Source of the DNA: Tepidisphaeraceae bacterium
Lineage (GTDB): Bacteria; Planctomycetota; Phycisphaerae; Tepidisphaerales; Tepidisphaeraceae
DNA: 7,513 nt
Assembly (NCBI GenBank): GCA_025450555.1
Contig: JANWHF010000110.1
Coordinates: forward strand, 1 to 7,513
Direction: 5' to 3'
Within the stretch, counting starts at the first letter, position 1; each line of letters begins with the position of its first letter. The notes under the pieces are model-generated. The model ran no database searches. It worked only from the letters and a program-made list of their open reading frames with translations, and was not told the origin of the DNA. The position numbers and the translations under genes were made by a program. Shown here piece after piece: positions 1-6,254 of this stretch.

Positions 1-512
1 GGCGGGCGGGGTTTGCGGCCGGTGTGGGTGCTGAAGCTTTGCAGATAAGAGATCCACATCATGGATAATCCATGCGCGTAGGCGCCCTGGATCAGCAGAT
101 CCATGTAATGCTGCGTCGGCGGAACGTGATAGCGGTCGGCGTTGACGCCTTGATAGGTGATGGCGTTCACCGGCTCGCCTTTTCCAAGGGGGGAGATGCG
201 AACCTCGATTCGCTTATAGACGCCGAATTCGCGACCGGCGGAATCGAACTTTCGGCCGACCTTCTGGTCGAGGATGGCGATCTCGGCTTCGGTGAAATTG
301 AAGAGCACGCCCATCACATATTTGCCGGGGTCGTAGACGATGTCGGCGGTGCCGCCGCCCCAATATTCGTTATAGATGGGAAACCCGAGGCGATAATTAT
401 CCAGAACGGCAGGCTTGCCGCCCTTGAGCGCCGGTGGCCGATGCCCGAAATGACGACACCATTCGGAAACCGCCCGGGCGTTGAGATTCGATCCATATGC
501 GAAATACCACAT
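1..512 (-). CDS. Gamma-glutamylcyclotransferase-fold (GGCT/AIG2-like) protein, 3' end cut by the window
   Basis: The frame reads leftward from the ATG at 512-510 and stays open to the window edge, giving 170 residues. An in-frame TGA lies nine codons upstream with no other usable start between, so this start is secure, although the Shine-Dalgarno is weak. Residues 3-11 read YFAYGSNLN, the signature substrate-binding loop of the family. GVLFNF (68-73), the LD at 81-82, YKRIEVRI (99-106) and IQGAYAHGLS (141-150) match human GGCT in order and spacing. Family members release 5-oxoproline from gamma-glutamyl-amino acids in the cytosol. Oddity: aligned to human GGCT without gaps from the GV strand to the LD turn, the catalytic Glu (DEQEG) falls on Val85 (DQKVG), so classical activity is doubtful. 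A loop after it is about six residues longer than in human GGCT. The visible length is near the family's usual 150-190, so little is probably missing. The fold is fairly sure; the reaction is not. It lies 80 bases behind the LON-domain gene on the same strand and may be cotranscribed. Confidence 0.85.
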   Translation of the reverse strand, partial: MWYFAYGSNLNARAVSEWCRHFGHRPPALKGGKPAVLDNYRLGFPIYNEYWGGGTADIVYDPGKYVMGVLFNFTEAEIAILDQKVGRKFDSAGREFGVYKRIEVRISPLGKGEPVNAITYQGVNADRYHVPPTQHYMDLLIQGAYAHGLSMMWISYLQSFSTHTGRKPRP

Positions 513-592
513 GCGCGCAACGCCTGGATATTGTGGTCAAATCGCAACGAAACGCAAAGGCGCGGGGAGATTGCGATCAGATGGGGAGGATT

Positions 593-1279
593 TCAGTTCA
601 TGCTCGGCTTAGCGGAGCTGACTGCGACGGGTTCGAGGGCGGGGCGATTGGTTTCGAAGGCTTCGATGATTCTTCGCACGCGCGAGAGCACATCGCATTC
701 GGACAAAAGCGATTGCTGCAGGCGGACATCTTCCAGGAATTTGAAGGCAACTAAATCGGCGATGTCGGCGGTGGGAAGTGGCGTGCTCAGAAGCTCGCGA
801 AATTGCCGGCCGATGACGGTGGCCAGCAGCGTGCCATCCTCGAAGATGGAAATCAGCCGGCGGCGCTCTTCGGCCAGTTCGGCTGTCGGCGCGGGGCGCT
901 CTTCCAGTCGCGAGAGTTCGGCGAGACGATAAGGGGTTTCTTGCTGAAGTTCGCGGCCGAGACGAGCCCGGCAGACGCCTTGAAGCAGCAGATTGTATTT
1001 TCCGTCGTGAAGTCTTTCATGGGTGAGAATCGTGCCGACGCAGACGATTGGATCGAGGGCGGGACGCTGGTAGTAATCCTTTTCCCAGCCGGGCTTGAGC
1101 AGCGCCATTGCGATGAGCCGGCGCCCTCGCAGCGCATCAGCCATCATCTGCTTGTAGCGTTCCTCGAAGATATGCAGCGGCAGCACCGCGCGCGGGAACA
1201 GGACCACATTGGGCAGCGGAAAAAGCGGAACCGCTGATAAATCTTCGATCGAATGCGCCGCATGGGCCATATAGGACAT
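593..1279 (-). CDS. LON N-terminal (substrate-binding) domain protein, stand-alone
   Basis: This 228-residue protein consists essentially of one LON substrate-binding domain (PF02190 type). The hallmark AVPLFPLPNVVLFPRAVLPL at residues 16-35 is followed by HIFEERY (36-42), the usual start of the domain. A strand-rich middle contains VGTI (81-84) and GVCRARL (101-107), and a helical C-terminal half from about 133 resembles the helical bundle of LonN proteins. There is no AAA+ module and no Ser-Lys protease domain, so it is not Lon protease. Such short proteins are widespread in bacteria; their role is not settled, but the domain is thought to bind unfolded or specific protein clients. Start choice: the frame extends back to a TTG at 1345, but that codon sits inside the terminator hairpin at 1327-1359, so I prefer the ATG at 1279-1277. 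A second ATG at 1270 is possible. Neither start has a strong Shine-Dalgarno. The cyclotransferase-like gene follows 80 bases downstream. Confidence 0.88.
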   Translation of the reverse strand: MSYMAHAAHSIEDLSAVPLFPLPNVVLFPRAVLPLHIFEERYKQMMADALRGRRLIAMALLKPGWEKDYYQRPALDPIVCVGTILTHERLHDGKYNLLLQGVCRARLGRELQQETPYRLAELSRLEERPAPTAELAEERRRLISIFEDGTLLATVIGRQFRELLSTPLPTADIADLVAFKFLEDVRLQQSLLSECDVLSRVRRIIEAFETNRPALEPVAVSSAKPSMN

Positions 1280-1303
1280 TGTAAGCCGACTGAATGGAAA
1301 TTG

Positions 1304-1325
1304 TTCGCGAAAATTCGCGCAAAAA
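1304..1325. promoter_or_regulatory. Candidate operator: CGCGAA-AA-TTCGCG dyad ahead of the LON-domain gene
   Basis: A perfect inverted repeat, CGCGAA (1306-1311) and TTCGCG (1314-1319) around a two-base centre, lies about 27 bases upstream of the ATG at 1279. It sits in the short gap between the terminator and the gene, where its promoter must be. The TTCGCG hexamer also occurs as a direct repeat ten bases apart (1304 and 1314). The flanking A-tract (1321-1325) overlaps, on the other strand, the T-run of the terminator. The regulator is unknown, and a chance dyad of this size cannot be excluded. Confidence 0.3.
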
Positions 1326-1326
1326 T

Positions 1327-1359
1327 AGCCGGACGAGGTTTCCAACAGCTCGTCCGGCT
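1327..1359 (-). terminator. Rho-independent terminator of the DUF2934 gene
   Basis: A perfect 11-bp GC-rich stem, AGCCGGACGAG at 1327-1337 with CTCGTCCGGCT at 1349-1359, encloses an 11-base loop. Read on the minus strand the stem is followed by A and then five T (1326-1321), as expected of an intrinsic terminator. It lies about 40 bases past the stop codon of the DUF2934 gene and ahead of the LON-domain gene, so it separates the two transcription units. On the plus strand only three T follow, and no plus-strand gene ends here. Confidence 0.82.
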
Positions 1360-1397
1360 TTGATCCAAATCAAATGTGATGTTTGACCCGAGGCAGC

Positions 1398-1634
1398 TTA
1401 GTAGCCGCGCAGCTCGCGCTCGGCACGATACCAGTTGTCATCCTGGCTGCCGCCCTTGCCTGATTGCCAGATTTCATAGGCCTTGCGGGAAATCTGCTCC
1501 TGCGAGGGCGCAGGGCGCTTGCCTGAAGACATTGAAGGCGCGCTGGCGCGCGGAGGAAGGGCCGTGTTACGTACGGGCGTGCTGACGACGCCCTGAGGAA
1601 TTTCAGCGGCTTTCTGTGATTTACGAACTGCCAT
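1398..1634 (-). CDS. DUF2934 family small protein
   Basis: This 78-residue protein is cytosolic by appearance, with no signal peptide or membrane segment. Residues 1-44 are low-complexity and basic, rich in Ser, Pro, Ala, Arg and Lys, and probably disordered. Residues 45-78 match the short DUF2934 domain (PF11154): ISRKAYEIWQSGK (48-60), a Gly-rich turn, then DDNWYRAERELRG (65-77), which fits the family pattern I-x-x-x-A-Y-x-x-W ... W-x-x-A-E-x-E-L. The function of the family is unknown. The start is supported by a strong AAGGAG (minus strand, 1647-1642) seven bases before the ATG. The gene stands alone: divergent from the fatty-acid operon and closed by the terminator at 1327-1359. The basic tail could suggest a nucleic-acid or protein partner, but that is inference. 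Confidence 0.83.
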   Translation of the reverse strand: MAVRKSQKAAEIPQGVVSTPVRNTALPPRASAPSMSSGKRPAPSQEQISRKAYEIWQSGKGGSQDDNWYRAERELRGY

Positions 1635-1706
1635 GGCAGTACTCCTTTACTCAGTCGAGAAACCTGGAACGCGATGTTGACCCGCAATCGCAGCATCTCC
1701 ATAGCC

Positions 1707-1799
1707 CGCGCGAGTCACCTGTCTGAACGCTATATCGTCCAGACATGTTCTCTTACCACAAGTTTTATTGGACTCAATTCGCGCGAGTTGTCCAGTCTG
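1707..1799. repeat. Split direct repeat CGCGCGAGT-N(5-6)-GTCTG, two copies
   Basis: CGCGCGAGT followed five bases later by GTCTG occurs at 1707-1725. The same nonamer followed six bases later by GTCTG occurs at 1780-1799, 73 bases further on. Both lie in the divergent intergenic region, on the side nearer the DUF2934 gene. Paired direct sites in a promoter region may be operator copies, but the function is inferred only from position. Confidence 0.3.
1720..1745. promoter_or_regulatory. Imperfect inverted repeat, candidate operator
   Basis: TGTCTGAACG (1720-1729) is repeated inverted as CGTCCAGACA (1736-1745) around CTATAT, with one mismatch in ten pairs. It lies about 85-110 bases upstream of the DUF2934 start and overlaps the first copy of the split direct repeat. 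No T-run follows on either strand, so it is not a terminator. Dyads of this kind often bind a dimeric repressor; which one is unknown. Confidence 0.3.
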
Positions 1800-1802
1800 T
1801 GG

Positions 1803-1821
1803 CGCGAAAATTCTGCAAAAA
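1803..1821. promoter_or_regulatory. Second copy of the CGCGAAAATTC ... GCAAAAA motif
   Basis: CGCGAAAATTC (1803-1813), one base, then GCAAAAA (1815-1821) closely matches 1306-1325 ahead of the LON-domain gene. There the same 11-mer is followed two bases later by GCAAAAA. Both copies lie in non-coding leaders. Here the A-run continues into a small AT-rich dyad, AAAAAC (1817-1822) and GTTTTT (1826-1831), too weak to be a terminator. A shared regulator or promoter element is possible. Confidence 0.28.
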
Positions 1822-1874
1822 CACCGTTTTTCTCAGGCCCCGATGCGGATTGAAGTTCCCCTGTATCCAGCACC

Positions 1875-1890
1875 GTCAATCCAGATTGAC
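1875..1890. promoter_or_regulatory. 16-bp dyad GTCAATC-CA-GATTGAC, candidate operator of the fatty-acid operon
   Basis: Seven-base perfect arms (1875-1881 and 1884-1890) flank a two-base centre, about 100 bases upstream of the hydrolase start. Size and symmetry fit the site of a homodimeric helix-turn-helix repressor such as those that control beta-oxidation genes. The sequence does not resemble the FadR (E. coli) or PsrA consensus as I know them. The right arm includes TTGAC, which could double as a -35 element, but no good -10 follows at normal spacing. Confidence 0.35.
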
Positions 1891-1988
1891 CCGCTGCCGC
1901 ACCCTTTTGGCCCAATGTCCACAATCCTGTCCAAATGCCACTAAACTTTTGAAGCAGGCAGATCGTACAATTGAGGTGGAGAGAATGA

Positions 1989-2855
1989 ATGGCGTGGACG
2001 GAGTTAAGTGATGTCCGCTGCTATTACGAGCTTCTTGGAGACGGCGAGCCGCTGCTGCTGATACCCGGCCTCGCAACGACCTGCCGCCTCTGGGATCCCG
2101 CAACACCCCTGCTATCGGAGCATTTTTGCTGCATCGGCTTCGATAATCGCGGCATCGGGCGCTCCGTTGCCCGTCGACACCCGCACACGCTGCGCGACTA
2201 TTCGACCGACATCGTCGAGCTTCTGGATGCATTGCAGCTCGATCGTGCGCACGTCTTGGGCGTGTCGTTGGGCGGCATCATCGCGCAGCGATTTGCAATC
2301 GATTATCCGGAGCGCGTGAACAACCTGATCCTGATTTCATGCAGCCATTTCTTCACGCCTTACCTGAGGCAGATGTCGCTGCTATTGGCCCACGGATTGC
2401 GACATTTCAATGCGGAAACGTTTTCGCGAATGATGGAATTGCTGGCGACTTCTCCGGAATTTCATGACGCTCACCCAGAGCTGTTCGAGCGGCGGATTGC
2501 CGACAAATGCGCGCGTAAAATAGATCGACGCGCGGTCGGTGCGCAGCTCCGCTGTCTGGCGCGCAGCGAATTTGTCCCGGAGGAATACCGCATTACTGCA
2601 CCGACACTGGTGCTGGCCGGCGAATATGATCCGATTATTCCGGGCTGCTATGCCCGAAAAATGGCGGACATGATCGCTGGCAGCACCTTCAGGCTGATCG
2701 AAGGCGCGGGCCACAACCCGCTGGTGGACGAGCCGGAGCGCATCGTGCCGATCATCGAGCGCTTCGTGCATCGCAATGGATTGAGCAGAAATGCCAGAGC
2801 AAAGGAGATCGCGCCGGGAACGGAGGCGTCCGCCTGGGGAGGTGTGCAGAGCTGA
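1989..2855 (+). CDS. Alpha/beta hydrolase, first gene of the fatty-acid operon
   Basis: This 288-residue single-domain alpha/beta hydrolase has the full catalytic apparatus. The oxyanion-loop region is LLLIPGLATTCRLWD (22-36), followed by FDNRGIGRS (51-59). The nucleophile elbow GVSLGG (91-96) carries Ser93, the acid is Asp214 in GEYDPIIP (211-218), and the base is His242 in EGAGHNPLVDEPERI (238-252). No signal peptide is visible, so it is cytosolic. This subgroup resembles enol-lactonases and esterases; the true substrate cannot be read from sequence. Its position 14 bases ahead of an acyl-CoA ligase suggests that it frees an acyl chain from an ester or thioester for re-activation, but that is inference. 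Start: ATG at 1989, seven bases after GGAG (1978-1981). An earlier ATG at 1985 is out of frame and opens only an eight-codon frame. The last 25 residues are a weakly conserved hydrophilic tail. Confidence 0.88.
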   Translation: MAWTELSDVRCYYELLGDGEPLLLIPGLATTCRLWDPATPLLSEHFCCIGFDNRGIGRSVARRHPHTLRDYSTDIVELLDALQLDRAHVLGVSLGGIIAQRFAIDYPERVNNLILISCSHFFTPYLRQMSLLLAHGLRHFNAETFSRMMELLATSPEFHDAHPELFERRIADKCARKIDRRAVGAQLRCLARSEFVPEEYRITAPTLVLAGEYDPIIPGCYARKMADMIAGSTFRLIEGAGHNPLVDEPERIVPIIERFVHRNGLSRNARAKEIAPGTEASAWGGVQS

Positions 2856-2869
2856 CAGGCGAGGCCCTT

Positions 2870-4930
2870 ATGATTCATCCCATCGTGACGGTCCGGCAAT
2901 GGTGGAGCGGCGGCGAGAAATCACCGCCACCCGGAGCCGGTTCCGTTTCGCAGCAGATCGGCGTTGAAGCTGCCCGCCATCCCGCGGAGCCGCCGTGGAT
3001 CAAGCATTTCCGCCAGGCCCGGATTCCCCGCTCGCTTGTTTATCCTTCCTGCACACTCGGTCGAATTCTCGATCAAACCGCCGACCGCTTCGGCGATTCT
3101 CCCGCCCTCATCTATAACGACCGTCAATGGACTTATCAGGAATTTCTCGCCTCGGCCAATCGCATGGCCGGCGGCTTGGCCGCGATGGGCGTGCGACATG
3201 GCGATCGTGTCGTGCTGGCGCTGCCGAACTGTCCTGAATATGCCATCAGCTTTTTTGCGATTCAAAAGCTGGGCGCGGTGGTGGTCAATGTCGGGCCATT
3301 GATGGGGCGCGATGATCTTCGGCAGGTGTTGTCGATGACCACGCCCAAAGTGGCCATCGGGTTGGATCTGCTGGCCCCCGCGCTTCACGAAGCCGCGACG
3401 CATTCGACGGTGCGCCATTTCATATGGGTTTCACTCCAGTGCTATCAGCCGATGCTCAAGCGGCTGGGGTACCACTGGAAACTCTGGCACAACCGCGATG
3501 GTCATGAAGATGCCGCCGAAAACCTTCACCTAGCCGAGCTTCTGGCCGAAGCACCAGCGCGGCCGCCGACGGTAATCGGAAGCGCGGATTCGCTGGCGGT
3601 GCTGCAACCGACGGGCGGAACGACCGGCTCGCTCAAATTGGCGATGCTCACGCATCGCAGCCTGCTGGCCAATGCGACACAGGTGAGTGCCTGGATGGGC
3701 GCGCGCATTGGACAGGAGCGGACATTGGCCGTGCTCCCCATGTTCCACGTTTATGGCCTGACGCTTTGTCTGACCACGCCGGTCTTTACCGCCGGGTCCG
3801 TCGTCCTCATGACTCGCTTCAACGCGCGCGACATGCTCGATCTGCTGCGTCGACACCACCCCACCGCCTGCCCGATCGTGCCGGCGATCTGCAATGCCAT
3901 CAGCGATCTGCTGGAAAAAGAGCAGCCGATCAATGGCGATCGGCAATCGATCATCGAAGGGCTGCGATTGTGCATCAGCGGGGCAGCTCCCTTGCCTCGG
4001 CCGACCGCGGAGCGATTCGAGCGACTGACCGGCGCGAAGGTCATTGAAGGATACGGGCTGACCGAAGCGTCGCCGGTGACGCATGCATGTCTCCCCGATC
4101 TGGTTCGGGCGGGGTCGATCGGGCTTCCGCTTCCGGACACGCACGTGCGCGTGGTGGACTTCGACGATCCGACGCGCGAGATGCCGATCGGTGAGCCGGG
4201 TGAGTTGCTGATTAATGGGCCGCAGGTGATGACGGGCTATTACGCAAATCCCGAGCAGACGAGCAAGGTATTGGTCAAAGATGCAGCGGGGAAAACCTGG
4301 CTGCGCACGGGCGACATCGTGCGGATGGACAGCGACGGGTTTTTCTATGTGCTGGATCGCAAGAAGGACATGATCATCCGGTCGGGGATGAAGGTGTATC
4401 CCGGTCGGGTCGAGCATGTGTTGAGCCAACATGCGGATGTCAAAGAGGTGGCGGTGATCGGGCGGCCGGATGCGGTGCATACGGAACTGCCGGTGGCGGT
4501 GATCGCGCCCCAACCGGCGAAAGAGGAGCAGAAGAGAATTGCCGAGGAGCTGCGGGCGCTGTGTCGCGAGCATCTGGCTCCGTACGAGGTGCCGGTGAGG
4601 TTTGAGTTCATGGATCAGCTTCCGCGCTCGGCGATTGGGAAGCTGCTGCGGCGCGAATTGCGGGAGTCGTCGATGCCCGGCGAATCAATTGAAGTGCCGT
4701 CGGTCGAGGAGGCGGAGGAAACAATCCCAGATCGCCCTTCGCGAATGAGTGTGAGCAAGACGCTCGGGCATGAAGCGGCCGCGGGGCATGATTCGGAATG
4801 GCGATCGGGTAATGGGCATGATGCTCGACCTAAGAATGGCGCGCGCAACGGCGGGCAAGCCCGCCCGCTAAACGGGGCGGACCGGAGCGAGTCGTTGCCT
4901 GATTCTGACGGGCAGGATCGCGGCGAATGA
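2870..4930 (+). CDS. Long-chain acyl-CoA ligase (FadD-like, AMP-forming) with an extended C-terminal tail
   Basis: At 686 residues this is longer than typical FadD (about 560). It would activate fatty acids with ATP and CoA through an acyl-adenylate. Motifs run in order: TYQEF (88-92); P-loop TGGTTGSLKLAMLTH (248-262); LPMFHVYG (289-296); GYGLTEASP (394-402); GELLINGPQVMTGYY (444-458); RTGD (479-482), carrying the ribose-binding Asp; hinge DRKKDMIIRSG (496-506); and LPRSAIGKLLRREL (584-597), whose Lys591 is the expected catalytic lysine. Variations from E. coli FadD: the Gly after the P-loop Lys is Leu (LKL for AKG), and GFNVYP is GMKVYP. Residues 1-40 precede the conserved core. Residues 600-686 are hydrophilic, rich in Gly, Asn, Arg, Ser and Asp, and look disordered; a GC palindrome lies in this part of the gene (4850-4865). 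The start ATG follows GAGG by five bases, in an operon with the hydrolase (14 bases) and thiolase (13 bases). Chain-length preference cannot be told. Confidence 0.92.
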   Translation: MIHPIVTVRQWWSGGEKSPPPGAGSVSQQIGVEAARHPAEPPWIKHFRQARIPRSLVYPSCTLGRILDQTADRFGDSPALIYNDRQWTYQEFLASANRMAGGLAAMGVRHGDRVVLALPNCPEYAISFFAIQKLGAVVVNVGPLMGRDDLRQVLSMTTPKVAIGLDLLAPALHEAATHSTVRHFIWVSLQCYQPMLKRLGYHWKLWHNRDGHEDAAENLHLAELLAEAPARPPTVIGSADSLAVLQPTGGTTGSLKLAMLTHRSLLANATQVSAWMGARIGQERTLAVLPMFHVYGLTLCLTTPVFTAGSVVLMTRFNARDMLDLLRRHHPTACPIVPAICNAISDLLEKEQPINGDRQSIIEGLRLCISGAAPLPRPTAERFERLTGAKVIEGYGLTEASPVTHACLPDLVRAGSIGLPLPDTHVRVVDFDDPTREMPIGEPGELLINGPQVMTGYYANPEQTSKVLVKDAAGKTWLRTGDIVRMDSDGFFYVLDRKKDMIIRSGMKVYPGRVEHVLSQHADVKEVAVIGRPDAVHTELPVAVIAPQPAKEEQKRIAEELRALCREHLAPYEVPVRFEFMDQLPRSAIGKLLRRELRESSMPGESIEVPSVEEAEETIPDRPSRMSVSKTLGHEAAAGHDSEWRSGNGHDARPKNGARNGGQARPLNGADRSESLPDSDGQDRGE
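4850..4865. repeat. GC palindrome inside the acyl-CoA ligase tail, possible REP-like element
   Basis: GGCGGGC (4850-4856) and GCCCGCC (4859-4865) form a perfect inverted repeat around AA, with flanks CAAC on the left and CGCTAAACGGGGCGG on the right. It sits within the coding region for the low-complexity tail of the ligase (around residues 661-666) and keeps the frame open. Short GC palindromes of this form can be dispersed extragenic elements. There is only one copy in the window, so calling it a repeat family member is inference. Confidence 0.3.
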
Positions 4931-4943
4931 CAGGAGTATTGCG

Positions 4944-6251
<1,308 letters not shown>

Positions 6252-6254
6252 ACC

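Larger units (their letters stand above)
1635..1988. other. Divergent intergenic region with candidate promoters and operators, no gene seen
   Basis: About 350 bases separate the start of the DUF2934 gene (leftward) from the start of the fatty-acid operon (rightward), so both promoters should lie here. Short open frames on both strands have no recognisable protein, no good ribosome binding site and odd composition, and I do not call them. The region is more AT-rich than the flanking genes. It contains an imperfect inverted repeat (1720-1745), a split direct repeat (1707-1725 and 1780-1799), a 16-bp dyad (1875-1890) and a motif shared with the LON-gene leader (1803-1821). The hexamer TGTCCA occurs three times (1789, 1916, 1928). 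I could not identify a convincing -35/-10 pair with 16-18 spacing on either strand. A TACAAT at 1966-1971 is too close to the hydrolase start to be an obvious -10. Confidence 0.6.

Noticed and set aside
541..577. ATCGCAA ... TTGCGAT inverted repeat between the LON-domain and cyclotransferase-like genes
   Set aside because: Seven-base arms with a 23-base loop and no T-run; too weak to call a terminator, so the two genes may still be cotranscribed.
72..932. A 286-codon plus-strand open frame across the left end
   Set aside because: It lies antisense to two genes with clear family motifs (cyclotransferase fold and LON domain). It has no recognisable domain and an Arg/Ser-rich C-terminus typical of GC-rich antisense frames.
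1817..1831. AAAAAC-ACC-GTTTTT small hairpin as a terminator
   Set aside because: The stem is six AT-rich pairs with no GC core, and it does not follow any gene end.
1966..1971. TACAAT as a -10 element for the hydrolase operon
   Set aside because: Transcription would begin about at the ribosome binding site, and no -35-like hexamer lies 16-18 bases upstream.
1745..2011. An 88-codon plus-strand frame across the intergenic region, ending inside the hydrolase gene
   Set aside because: No ribosome binding site before its start, Cys/Arg-rich random composition, and overlap with the hydrolase start, which has a good GGAG.
3530..4573. A 347-codon minus-strand open frame inside the acyl-CoA ligase
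   Set aside because: Antisense to a strongly conserved enzyme; His/Arg/Gln-rich composition and no family resemblance.
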